Source of the DNA: Planctomycetota bacterium
GTDB lineage: Bacteria; Planctomycetota; Planctomycetia; Pirellulales; Thermoguttaceae
Reading direction: 5' to 3'
NCBI GenBank assembly: GCA_025356915.1
Contig: JANXQG010000337.1
Location: 1-11,198, forward strand
DNA: 11,198 nt
Position 1 is the stretch's first letter. Each line of letters opens with the position of its first letter. Of the stretch, positions 1-6,462 are shown in pieces. Made by a program: the position numbers and the translations under genes. The notes under the pieces were generated by a model that was not told the origin of the DNA, searched no databases, and was given only the letters and a program-made list of their open reading frames with translations.

Positions 1-443
1 GCCAGATACTTATCCGGATCCTTCTTGAGCGCCTCTTCGCAGTCGGAGCAGCAGAGGTAAACAGTCTTGCCCTTAACCGTCACCTTTACGGGTTTGCCAC
101 TCGACCCGAGAACATCTCCGCTGACCGGACAAACACGCTGCTTCTCCGCAGCGGTGCGATCGTCAGCAGAAAGCTCCGCGAGACCCTTGAGAGTATCCAC
201 AGGGCCGGCATCGGCTTGCGCACTAGGGTCGCTGTGCTCTCCAGAATTCGTGGGATGTTCGTGACCTTCATGTCCGGCGTGTTCCGCATGTTCGCCTTGC
301 GCGGCAGGTTTCTCTTGACCTTTACCGTCTGCGGGTGTCATCCCCTTTGGTTTTTCACTAGAATCCGGCGCCCCGCAGCCGCTGAGCGTCACGGCCACGC
401 CGAAGGCAATCAAGTACGACAGAAAATTACGCGGCTGAAACAT
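1..443 (-). CDS. His-rich lipoprotein with C-terminal Cys (TRASH/YHS-like) metal-binding module, partial
   Basis: Translated by hand from the minus strand; 147 complete codons are visible and the gene runs off the left edge. The start ATG at 443-441 has an AGGAG ribosome site at 451-455, 7 bases upstream. Residues 1-23 are a lipoprotein signal ending in the lipobox LSGC (Cys23), so the mature protein should be membrane-anchored and outside the cytoplasm. Residues 51-70 are rich in His and Glu (six His), a likely metal-ligand segment. Residues 105-135 form a compact module with CPV at 105 and a CC-X2-C cluster at 131, 132 and 135, followed by a PDxYL ending typical of small YHS/TRASH-type metal-binding domains. 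The same module closes the adaptor at 6997-8853: about 30 of 64 positions are identical by hand alignment, without gaps. Likely role (inferred): periplasmic metal capture or hand-over to the exporter. Only the last few residues seem to be missing. Confidence 0.85.
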   Translation of the reverse strand, partial: MFQPRNFLSYLIAFGVAVTLSGCGAPDSSEKPKGMTPADGKGQEKPAAQGEHAEHAGHEGHEHPTNSGEHSDPSAQADAGPVDTLKGLAELSADDRTAAEKQRVCPVSGDVLGSSGKPVKVTVKGKTVYLCCSDCEEALKKDPDKYL

Positions 444-488
444 CTCTTGTCTCCTGGTCAATAGTGTACCGATAAAAAGGCAAATATT

Positions 489-517
489 ATTCTATGTTGC
501 TTACGAGCATTGGGCAA
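489..517 (-). promoter_or_regulatory. Candidate sigma70-type promoter for the lipoprotein gene
   Basis: On the minus strand TTGCCC (517-512) lies 17 bases from TAGAAT (494-489), matching 4/6 and 5/6 of the consensus boxes. The -35 box is inside the end of the zinc-ribbon gene, and the -10 box is in the AT-rich gap about 45 bases before the lipoprotein ATG. This would let the lipoprotein be expressed apart from csrA. Judged by eye only. Confidence 0.4.
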
Positions 518-854
518 AAGACTCAGACGGAGTCGCATGTTCGCCCTCCGCCGTAGAGGACACCGTCGTCAACCGAGCCGCCATTGCCAACAGTTGCCCG
601 GCACGGTGGAGCAAATCGCCTGCTCTCGATGCTTTCGGGTTGTCATTGTTTGTCGGGTCGCGGGCGACGAATCGGCCGCGGCAGTGTTGACAGACCAAGG
701 ACTGTCCACCGTAGTATAGCAAAATCCGCAACGGTCTTCCACATACGGGGCATTCCTGGATGAAGTGGGCCGAAATCACTTTCCTTTCTAATCGCAGCTC
801 GCTGCCAGCAAAGCTAACCGATCTGACGTTCGACCTGCGGTTCTCAAGTCTCAT
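501..854 (-). CDS. Small zinc-ribbon protein overlapping csrA
   Basis: A 117-residue protein with one recognisable element: a C-X2-C-X16-C-X2-C zinc-ribbon knuckle pair (Cys35, Cys38, Cys55, Cys58) in the form CPVCGRPL ... CQHCRGRF. The N-terminal 34 residues are basic, and the C-terminal half is Ala/Ser/Thr-rich without a clear fold. There is no signal peptide or membrane segment, so it is probably cytoplasmic. The start ATG at 854-852 lies inside the end of csrA, an 11-base overlap that suggests translational coupling. The stop is TAA at 503-501. Short zinc ribbons of this kind can bind nucleic acid or act as structural zinc sites; I do not recognise a named family. Its coupling to an RNA-binding regulator hints at a regulatory role (inference). 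Confidence 0.65.
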   Translation of the reverse strand: MRLENRRSNVRSVSFAGSELRLERKVISAHFIQECPVCGRPLRILLYYGGQSLVCQHCRGRFVARDPTNNDNPKASRAGDLLHRAGQLLAMAARLTTVSSTAEGEHATPSESFAQCS

Positions 855-1059
855 GGCATGCCACTCCTGGCGCTCGGTGCGGACAGAGCGGTTCCGATAT
901 CGACAGTCCGGGGCTGATCTCCTCGCGATGGACGCCTATCTCGGCGGGCGCATCAATGCCGAGCCGGACATTGCCTCCGGCAATTCTGATGACCGCGATC
1001 GTTACGCCGAGGTCTGGCAGTACGATCTTTTGACCGAGCTTACGGCTGAGGATTAACAT
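844..1059 (-). CDS. csrA: CsrA, carbon storage regulator / translational regulator
   Basis: The 71-residue product carries the full CsrA signature: MLILSRK at the N-terminus (RNA-contacting Leu4 and Arg6), a VRLGIDAP core and the GVHREEI motif whose Arg45 corresponds to Arg44 of E. coli CsrA. CsrA homodimers bind GGA-containing sites, often over ribosome-binding sites, and repress or stabilise mRNAs. The ATG at 1059-1057 was chosen because it starts exactly at the conserved MLILSRK and follows AAAGGAT at suitable distance; a further in-frame ATG at 1101 would add 14 non-conserved residues. The protein is about 10 residues longer than E. coli CsrA, and the tail contains Cys59, His61, Cys68 and His69, which is unusual. 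It overlaps the zinc-ribbon gene by 11 bases. CsrA identity is firm; its link to metal resistance is only positional. Confidence 0.93.
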   Translation of the reverse strand: MLILSRKLGQKIVLPDLGVTIAVIRIAGGNVRLGIDAPAEIGVHREEISPGLSISEPLCPHRAPGVACHET

Positions 1060-1335
1060 GGTTTGGAATCCTTTCACAAAAGAGGGACGCTGGGGGTTCA
1101 TTGTGGTCGCGAAGTCTTTTTGACCCGCTGAAGCTCAAGGGGGCCGCAACAAGCCAAGGGCCGATCGGCTAAAATGTTGGAAGGGTTCAATTCCGGCATT
1201 TCTGCACGATTCTGCATGCAGGGATAGACGGGCGAATTAAACCGATTTCCTGGAGTGGGGACTGTCGGAGGAGCAATTGCCAGACGCCAAACTCAGCAAG
1301 AGAGGGCGCGCAATATCCCTATCGCATGAAGCTGA
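1060..1335 (-). other. Gap between the Cys-rich gene and csrA
   Basis: The 276 bases hold no credible gene. A 10-bp palindrome GCCGATCGGC sits at 1160-1169, and a repeated TTCTGCA lies near 1199-1216. No convincing terminator or promoter was found, though a csrA promoter must lie here or upstream if csrA is not transcribed from the gene at 1336-1839. Confidence 0.4.
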
Positions 1336-1839
1336 TTAGATCACAAACCGACACAGAACGCTCAATCGATCGAGCGAGGACAGAGGTAAAGCCGCAACGT
1401 CGCCGGGCGAGAGCGCGTTTTCAAGCTGCGGCTTTGCGGCCAACAACCAATCCGTCGTCAGGTTGATCCTATTCAGAACTTGCTTGACGACCCGGGAATT
1501 GTCCACCGGTGCCGGCGTGGGAGCCCGCGACTCTTGGGACAGGCAGTGACACTGCCCGCCCGAAGGAGTTGTTCGGGACGAGAGATTCGCACACGATCCT
1601 CCGCATGTGCAGCCGGTCATCCGCGACTTCGCACAACAGCCCGATGCGCCAGTGTTCCGACAGCAACGGCAATGCCTACCGGATGTTCCGAGGCTCGATG
1701 ATTGGAGCATGTCGCCGTGTCGGCATTCAGATCTCTCGCCGCCGCACGAACTTGGGAAAGCCGCCTGGAGCGGCAGCAGGGCGGCCGTCATCCAGACAAG
1801 AGCTTTCGAGACAGGAATTGTGGCAAAACGCATCATCAT
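1336..1839 (-). CDS. Secreted Cys-rich protein (copy A) with C-terminal LSxLCRxV motif
   Basis: A 167-residue protein when read from the first of three consecutive ATG codons (1839, 1836, 1833). Residues 4-31 form a signal peptide (basic start, hydrophobic VWMTAALLPLQAAF) followed at once by Cys32, so it is probably exported. The mature part is a metallothionein-like Cys cluster (Cys32, 39, 57, 59, 60, 68, 69, 77, 79, 83, 97, 99) ending in GGQCHC. It continues with a Pro-rich hinge (PTPAPVDNSR), a longer helical-looking stretch, and the ending SLDRLSVLCRFVI with one more Cys. The gene at 5737-6252 has the same order of elements and nearly the same ending. An upstream TTG at 1899 would add 20 Arg-rich residues before the signal and is unlikely. 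No strong ribosome site is visible. Function is not known to me; binding of Cu(I), Zn or similar ions through thiolates is inferred. Confidence 0.72.
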   Translation of the reverse strand: MMMRFATIPVSKALVWMTAALLPLQAAFPSSCGGERSECRHGDMLQSSSLGTSGRHCRCCRNTGASGCCAKSRMTGCTCGGSCANLSSRTTPSGGQCHCLSQESRAPTPAPVDNSRVVKQVLNRINLTTDWLLAAKPQLENALSPGDVAALPLSSLDRLSVLCRFVI

Positions 1840-1948
1840 ACGAGAACCACGAACACACCAAACTCGCCGACGTCGCAAGCCGGGAACGGGAAACTGCAAA
1901 TTCGCTCACGCGGGTTCCAGGCTAGGTGAGCAAAGCCCGTGCCGTCAG

Positions 1949-1987
1949 TTGCGCAAGCGTTCTGGAAATGCCATAACTCCGCCATAA
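1949..1987 (+). promoter_or_regulatory. Weak promoter candidate with an 11-bp-spaced direct repeat
   Basis: In the divergent region between copy A and the outer-membrane factor, GCCATAA occurs at 1970-1976 and again at 1981-1987. The 11-base spacing places both on the same face of the helix. TTGCGC (1949-1954) and CATAAC (1972-1977) are 17 bases apart but match the sigma70 consensus poorly. The palindrome TTGCGCAA lies at 1949-1956. This is the natural place for a metal-responsive operator controlling both directions, but no known operator is recognised. Confidence 0.25.
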
Positions 1988-2047
1988 ATAAGCAGATGAG
2001 GCTCGATGCAGGACCCGACGCGAACACCGGAAAACGATCAGTAAGGC

Positions 2048-2266
2048 ATGGATTTGCCGTCGTTTCGGCGCCATGACCCGAAATCCGGCGCTAATCCTCA
2101 ATCCTCCGCGCCTTCGCGCAAGCCGAAATCAATCGTGCCGGTTGTAGCAACTATAGGAGCGGTGACAATGATTCTGGTGAGTGCTCTTGTGCGGGTCGAT
2201 TCAAGGAAAGGGCGACTTCCGGCAGCGGGAAGCGACGCTCTTGCCATTCACTTGATGAGCGCATGA
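2048..2266 (+). CDS. Possible small single-pass membrane protein
   Basis: An ATG-started reading frame of 72 codons just before the outer-membrane factor, in the same direction and 36 bases upstream of its chosen start. The first 27 residues are polar and basic. Residues 28-48 (SIVPVVATIGAVTMILVSALV) form one hydrophobic helix preceded by Lys/Arg, as expected for an inner-membrane segment. The last 24 residues are polar with no cysteines. The ribosome site is weak (TAAGG close to the ATG). I do not recognise the product. A small membrane subunit at the head of an efflux operon would be plausible, but the frame could be spurious and needs homologues to be trusted. Confidence 0.4.
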   Translation: MDLPSFRRHDPKSGANPQSSAPSRKPKSIVPVVATIGAVTMILVSALVRVDSRKGRLPAAGSDALAIHLMSA

Positions 2267-2302
2267 CCCCTGAACGGGGAAATGCCTCGGAGATCGAAAC
2301 AA

Positions 2303-3817
2303 ATGAATCGTTTGCAAACAAGAAATGTGCAATACGCGGTGCTTGCCCTACTCGCCATTTTGACGGGTTGCGCTTTGCCGGCCAGTAGAAGTGAGCCAGG
2401 TTCGGTTGCGGGGGTAGCCAGTCCAACCCGACCGCTCCCTGTTGTCCCCGATTCTCGGGCAAGCACGAATACTGTGCAGGTTGCCTATCAGACTACTGCC
2501 GAAGCCTCGTCCACGGAAGCGATTCAGCCGGCCCCGATGCCTGGCCAGTCCGTCTTGATAGCCGCAGACTCCAAACCCGAAGTTCCCGAACCGCAGTCTT
2601 CGCAATCATCCTTCCGATCTGTTGATCCACAAGATCCCTTTGTCGGCCAAGTCGATTTGCCCGTCGAGCAATTGGTTACCGAGGTGCAGGCCCGCAATCC
2701 ATCGTTACAGGCAGCCGTGGCGGCCTGGAGCGCAGCGGCCCAGCGCTATCCGCAGCAGGTTTCGCTCGAAGACCCGATGTTCGAGTACATGATTAGCCCC
2801 GGCGGCGTGGCCCGCACCAGCGATGGCGGCGGCTGGATGGTGCAGTTCTCGCAGAAATTTTCGTGGCCAGGCAAACGCGAGCTGCGTGGAAACGCTGCCT
2901 CCGCCGAGGCCAATGCCATGCAGGGCGACATGGGCGACGCCCGGCTGAAGCTGGCCGAGATGACGCGCATGGCCTACTACGATTTCTACCTGGCCGAGCG
3001 GATGACTGAAGTGAATGCCACGACACAGAAGCTGTTGACGCAGTTTCGTGAGATCGCCCGTAACAAGTACTCAGCAAACCAGGCGACCGAGCAAGATGTG
3101 TTGCAAACCGACGTGGAGTTGGCAAACCTCCAGAGCCGCTCTACGGAAATCTCACGCGACGAGCAGGTAGCTAAGGCGCGGATCAACACGCTCTTGCACC
3201 GTATGCCCGATTGCCCCCTGCCACCACCTACCGCCAAGCTTTCCCTACGCGACGCGTTACCGGAGGCCACGGTCCTGCAAGGTCTAGCCGAGCGGTCGCG
3301 GCCAGACCTTTACGCCGCTTGCTCGCGTGCCCAGGCCGAGGAAGCCAACCTGGCCCTGGCACAAAAGGAGTATTACCCTGACGTTGCGATGGTGGCCAAG
3401 TACGACGGCTTCATGCCGGAGGACATGCGTCCGCAGGTGGGCATGCAGATGAACGTGCCTTTGCAGCTTTCACGGCGTTCGGCCGCCGTCCGCGAAGCCG
3501 AGGCCCGCGTGCAACAGCGGCGGTGGGAGTATCAGAATTTAGTGGACTCGGTCCGCTTTGAGGTGCAATCGGCCCACGACCGTGCTGCGCAGTCGCGGGA
3601 GGTGGTTCGTCTCTACGAAGAGAAAATCCTGCCGGCGAGCCAGCGGAACATCGAGTCGGCCCAGGCCAATTACACCAGCGGCAAACTCGATTTCCTCCGC
3701 CTCTTGGATGCCGAGCGGCAGCTCTATTCGCAGCGTGCAATGTACTATCAGGCGATTGCCGAGTACCATCGTCGCCTGGCTGAACTGGATCGCGCGGTGG
3801 GAGAACCGGTTCGTTAG
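2303..3817 (+). CDS. cusC: Outer-membrane factor (TolC/CusC/CzcC family) of the RND metal exporter
   Basis: This 504-residue protein should form the trimeric outer-membrane channel of the tripartite exporter. The ATG at 2303 is preferred over the one at 2282 because GGAG lies 10 bases upstream and the signal then reads normally: residues 1-23 end in LTGC (Cys23), a lipoprotein signal as in CusC. Residues 24 to about 110 are a low-complexity Pro/Ser/Thr linker that is longer than usual. From about residue 112 the outer-membrane efflux fold begins, with two repeats of long amphipathic helices and short strands. Typical segments are QLVTEVQARNPSLQAA, the FSWPGKRELRG strand region, the second-repeat YPDVAMVAKYDG, and ANYTSGKLDFLRLLDAERQL near the end. 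The partner adaptor and pump are encoded 3 kb downstream rather than directly next to it. The family is clear; the metal it serves is not settled by sequence. Confidence 0.9.
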   Translation: MNRLQTRNVQYAVLALLAILTGCALPASRSEPGSVAGVASPTRPLPVVPDSRASTNTVQVAYQTTAEASSTEAIQPAPMPGQSVLIAADSKPEVPEPQSSQSSFRSVDPQDPFVGQVDLPVEQLVTEVQARNPSLQAAVAAWSAAAQRYPQQVSLEDPMFEYMISPGGVARTSDGGGWMVQFSQKFSWPGKRELRGNAASAEANAMQGDMGDARLKLAEMTRMAYYDFYLAERMTEVNATTQKLLTQFREIARNKYSANQATEQDVLQTDVELANLQSRSTEISRDEQVAKARINTLLHRMPDCPLPPPTAKLSLRDALPEATVLQGLAERSRPDLYAACSRAQAEEANLALAQKEYYPDVAMVAKYDGFMPEDMRPQVGMQMNVPLQLSRRSAAVREAEARVQQRRWEYQNLVDSVRFEVQSAHDRAAQSREVVRLYEEKILPASQRNIESAQANYTSGKLDFLRLLDAERQLYSQRAMYYQAIAEYHRRLAELDRAVGEPVR

Positions 3818-4016
3818 GAATCGACAAAACTGCCGGAAATTCTTGCATTTCAGCATGCCAAAGATCCTCGCGACGGCCTCGATTGACTTTAGCCTCACGC
3901 CAAAGCAAGCCATTGTCTCACGGTGATCTTCTTTTCCAATTCGCTATACCGTTGAAAACGCAGCCGAAGCCGTACGGTGTGTACTCGCGTCACGGTTGCT
4001 GTGCAAGGCGACTGGT

Positions 4017-4032
4017 TCGGCACTAGTGCCGA
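4017..4032. repeat. Perfect 16-bp palindrome
   Basis: TCGGCACTAGTGCCGA reads the same on both strands with no spacer, flanked by TT and GC. A zero-loop palindrome of this length suits binding by a dimeric protein better than an RNA hairpin terminator, and there is no T-run after it. No second copy was noticed in the window. Confidence 0.6.
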
Positions 4033-4161
4033 GCAGAACGGGCAGAAGATCAGTGGTTGGATCGCCAAGCCGCCTTCGCCAACAGCCCTGTCGCCGCCGC
4101 CCCCGGATGGGTCACTAAGCTCGCTGGGAATAGAAGCATCAGCCCTCGAACCAGAATTCGG

Positions 4162-4189
4162 TGCGCGCAGAGAAAACGACTGCGCGCAG
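4162..4189. repeat. Repeated TGCGCGCAG just upstream of a promoter
   Basis: TGCGCGCAG occurs at 4162-4170 and 4181-4189. The second copy is part of the perfect 10-bp palindrome CTGCGCGCAG (4180-4189). The copies are 19 bases apart, and the second ends 11 bases before the -10 box, so a protein bound here would cover the -35 region. Candidate operator. Confidence 0.35.
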
Positions 4190-4197
4190 GAAATACA

Positions 4198-4206
4198 TGC
4201 TATACT
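4198..4206 (+). promoter_or_regulatory. Extended -10 promoter for the two-domain protein
   Basis: TGCTATACT combines the TGn extension with TATACT (5/6 to the -10 consensus). It needs no good -35 box, and none is present. Transcription would start near 4213 and give a leader of about 125 bases before the ATG at 4339. A small AAAAG/CTTTT inverted repeat (4214-4228) lies at the start of that leader. Confidence 0.45.
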
Positions 4207-4338
4207 TTACAATAAAAGACATGCTTTTGACAGAAATTGGGCTTTGTCACTGGATGGCATTGCCATGTTCGTCGGTATCGCCGTGCTCCGTCTTTGATTG
4301 GCGTATCGTTCCATCCAGCACCCAGCGGAGTCCATTCT

Positions 4339-5301
4339 ATGGCAGATTCGAGTACACTCAGTATTCTCGACACCCCACCCGTTTCTCTCGACCTGGGCCG
4401 CGGAAGTTGGGTTCGAGTTCGCCCACTCGATGAAATCCTTGCCACACTCGATGCCGACGGGAAACTCGAAGGCGTGCCCTTCATGCCCGAAATGGTTCCC
4501 TTTTGCAGCCGGACATTGCGAGTTCATCGTCGCGCGGAACGCACATGCGTCGAGGGCGCCGGAGTCCGACGCATGGATCGAGCGGTCTTCCTCGAAGGAG
4601 CGCGTTGCAACGGGTTGGATCATGCCGGTTGTCAACGACAGTGTATGTTCTTCTGGAAAGAAGCCTGGCTTCTCCCTGCCGGCCAAGACAGGGGGCCGAG
4701 TGACGCGGATTCGACATTCAATTCGGAAAAATCTCACTTGCCCACGGTGAAGGGCGAGAGGTACTTCTGCCAATCGACCGAACTCGCCGGCGCAACACAT
4801 GAACATACGGCACGGAATCTAAGCTGCTATCTCCATGACCTGATGACGGGAGAAACTAGGCTTTGCCGCGTTGCCTTGACCGTCTGGCTGGGTATCGTTA
4901 ACCGCGTTTGGAGGCTGGTTTCTTCGCGAGAGTATTTTGTGCGCCCCGCCGGAATGCAGAAACGAACACCTAGCGTGGAGCTGAACTTGAAACCAGGGGA
5001 ACTCGTTGAGGTCAAAAGCCTTGCTGAGATCACAAAAACGCTGGATGCCGATGGTCGCAATCGAGGCATGTATTTCGACCCGGAAATGGGACTGCATTGC
5101 GGCAAGCGGTATCGTGTGCTGGCACCGATTCACCGCATGATTTCCGAAGAAACCGGAAAGATGATCGCTTTGAGCAATACGGTGCTTCTCGAAGGTCTGA
5201 CCTGCGAAGGAATCGGAGTCTGCAACTGCCCTCGCGCCCACTATCCCTTTTGGCGGGAGTGCTGGCTCAAACGCATTGACGAATCGCCTAAGCCTGCATA
5301 A
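4339..5301 (+). CDS. Uncharacterised protein with two copies of a Cys/Trp-containing domain
   Basis: A 320-residue protein. The ATG at 4339 is preceded by GGAG at 4327-4330 (spacer 8), which decides against the in-frame ATG at 4237. Two copies of one domain lie about 198 residues apart (residues about 20-112 and 220-312). Matching landmarks are LDAD (37 and 235), EM (51 and 249), Cys56 and Cys254 followed by a RxYRV/RTLRV strand, LEG (85 and 284), Cys90 and Cys289, two further Cys, and FWKEAWL / FWRECWL. The middle (about 140-200) is a separate segment with one hydrophobic helix near 177-190. I recall this bi-domain arrangement from conserved hypothetical bacterial proteins but cannot name the family. 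There is no signal peptide. It appears intact and has its own promoter, so it may not belong to the efflux unit. Conserved Cys sets suggest metal binding (inference). Confidence 0.75.
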   Translation: MADSSTLSILDTPPVSLDLGRGSWVRVRPLDEILATLDADGKLEGVPFMPEMVPFCSRTLRVHRRAERTCVEGAGVRRMDRAVFLEGARCNGLDHAGCQRQCMFFWKEAWLLPAGQDRGPSDADSTFNSEKSHLPTVKGERYFCQSTELAGATHEHTARNLSCYLHDLMTGETRLCRVALTVWLGIVNRVWRLVSSREYFVRPAGMQKRTPSVELNLKPGELVEVKSLAEITKTLDADGRNRGMYFDPEMGLHCGKRYRVLAPIHRMISEETGKMIALSNTVLLEGLTCEGIGVCNCPRAHYPFWRECWLKRIDESPKPA

Positions 5302-5736
5302 GGGTTGTTTGGGGCGAGCTGGAGGCGGGCCTACGGTGCATTTTGATGCATCATTTGCCTCGGCATTTCCTGCGGCGTGCTCAGACGCTCGCGCCATTCG
5401 CAAGAACAGAATCTTCCGAACGATGGAAATCATGCCATTCGATTGGGAGCGGAAGCTTGCAGTAGCATTCTGGCAAACACAATGATTTGCTACGCAGTAA
5501 TGTATATTCGCGGCAAATGTTGGCGATCACTGCTCGTTGCAAGCCAATATATGCAAAGGACTTCCGTTGAAGCGAACCCTCGCGGCAGGCAGGGCAGTTG
5601 CTATTTTCAGTTTCAATGTTGACTTCGCTTGGCATAAAAGATAGAGTCTAATTAGTGCCTGTGTCGATTGGATTATTCATACGGGCAAATCCAAACCTGT
5701 GGCGACTTCGACGCCGGGAGATAGCAAGCCGAAGTA
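5302..5736 (+). other. Intergenic region, no gene seen
   Basis: In these 435 bases no frame shows a convincing start, ribosome site or family resemblance. A short TGCAT-TTTG-ATGCA inverted repeat occurs soon after the preceding stop, without a T-run. The only regulatory candidate is the promoter at 5619-5647. Confidence 0.55.
5619..5647 (+). promoter_or_regulatory. Candidate sigma70-type promoter for the downstream efflux genes
   Basis: TTGACT (5619-5624, 5/6) and TAGAGT (5642-5647, 4/6) are separated by exactly 17 bases. The start would lie near 5654, about 83 bases before the Cys-rich gene at 5737. It could drive a transcript through that gene, the receiver-like gene, the adaptor and the pump. 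Confidence 0.4.
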
Positions 5737-6252
5737 ATGCGACTGTGCCAAAGCATCACCGCGAAGGTCTTCGTATGGCTGGCAGCCATACTGGTTCCCG
5801 TGGAAGCTCTGCCCGTAATGGCATGCGACTGTGGGAGCCAATCCGTGTCAACCAAAGCAAAATCGACTCAGGCCGCACACGCGGCGAAATGCCCGCATTG
5901 TGCCGCCGGTTCGCGGCCCCGTCGTTCCTGCTGTGGCGGTACTGCCACATCGTCGGGACCGAAGGGAAGTTGCTGTGGCTCCAAGGGGTCGTGCTGTTGC
6001 TGCAAAGGCGGATCAGGCTCGCACGGCGGTCCATGCCAGTGCTCAGTGAACAAGTCTCCTCCCGCGCCTGATCCGTTGCCTACCGATTCGCGGACCAACA
6101 ATACAAAAACTTCATTGGACTCAGCGAGCGACACGGTGGTGACCGTTGTCGTCGTCGCGCCGATGCTTCTCGCCCAGGCTGCTCAGCAGTCGTCTCGCAG
6201 TGCCTCTACCTCGCTTGAGCGTCTGAGCACGCTCTGTCGCCTGGTCGTTTGA
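5737..6252 (+). CDS. Secreted Cys-rich protein (copy B) with C-terminal LSxLCRxV motif
   Basis: A 171-residue protein. Residues 1-29 are a signal peptide (VFVWLAAILVPVEALPVMA) ending just before CDC. The mature part has 15 Cys: C30, C32, CPHC (52-55), CC pairs at 65 and 79, a run of four (86-89), GGPCQC (100, 102) and one near the end (167). After the Cys cluster comes a Pro-rich hinge (SPPAPDPLPTDSR), a hydrophobic stretch at about 134-148 (VVTVVVVAPMLLAQA), and the ending SLERLSTLCRLVV. Copy A (1336-1839) has the same signal peptide form, GGxCxC, Pro-rich hinge with SR, and ending. The distance from the last Cys of the cluster to the terminal Cys is 64 and 65 residues in the two proteins. 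The ribosome site is weak. It lies upstream of the adaptor and pump in the same direction. Function unknown; periplasmic binding of thiophilic metal is inferred. Confidence 0.78.
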   Translation: MRLCQSITAKVFVWLAAILVPVEALPVMACDCGSQSVSTKAKSTQAAHAAKCPHCAAGSRPRRSCCGGTATSSGPKGSCCGSKGSCCCCKGGSGSHGGPCQCSVNKSPPAPDPLPTDSRTNNTKTSLDSASDTVVTVVVVAPMLLAQAAQQSSRSASTSLERLSTLCRLVV

Positions 6253-6462
6253 CCGGTGCTTTCTCAAGAGGGCAGTGCGCGCGCAATAATGCCTCGCTAA
6301 TACTGCCTGTCTTCCGCCGTTAACCAGACTCCGCCAGGTCTCCCGGCTTCGTCTTGCGCTACCTTCAGCGCCCCTTGCGTGAAGCACGATGGGCGTGTTG
6401 TAAAGGAAGCGTGATTTTTGATCCCCTTCCACCACGAACTAAATAATCGCGAGAAAACTACC

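Larger units (their letters stand above)
3818..4338 (+). other. Intergenic region with palindrome and promoter elements, no gene
   Basis: This 521-base stretch between the outer-membrane factor and the two-domain protein has no reading frame with a credible start or family resemblance. It contains a perfect 16-bp palindrome (4017-4032), a repeated GC-rich 9-mer (4162-4170 and 4181-4189) and an extended -10 promoter (4198-4206). No clear intrinsic terminator follows the outer-membrane factor gene. Confidence 0.6.

Noticed and set aside
1272..1289. Sigma54-like promoter on the minus strand (TGGC ... TTGCT)
   Set aside because: The GG and GC doublets are 12 bases apart instead of the required 10, so it does not fit the -24/-12 arrangement.
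1840..1899. TTG-started extension of the Cys-rich protein A by 20 Arg-rich residues
   Set aside because: It would bury the signal peptide behind a basic segment. The three ATG codons at 1839-1831 sit right before the signal and agree with the layout of copy B.
2267..2279. CCCC-TGAAC-GGGG hairpin before the channel gene
   Set aside because: The stem is only 4 bp with no T-run, too weak to call a terminator or a regulatory hairpin.
3977..4297. 106-codon GTG-started frame in the gap after the channel gene
   Set aside because: No ribosome site, Pro-rich disordered content and no resemblance to any family; it also spans the palindrome and promoter elements.
4207..4806. Long open frame on the minus strand opposite the two-domain protein
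   Set aside because: The plus-strand protein shows an internal domain duplication and a proper ribosome site; the opposite frame shows no domain or plausible start.
5381..5635. 84-codon minus-strand frame with several Cys in the gap before copy B
   Set aside because: No signal peptide, ribosome site or ordered Cys pattern, and it overlaps the better supported promoter at 5619-5647.
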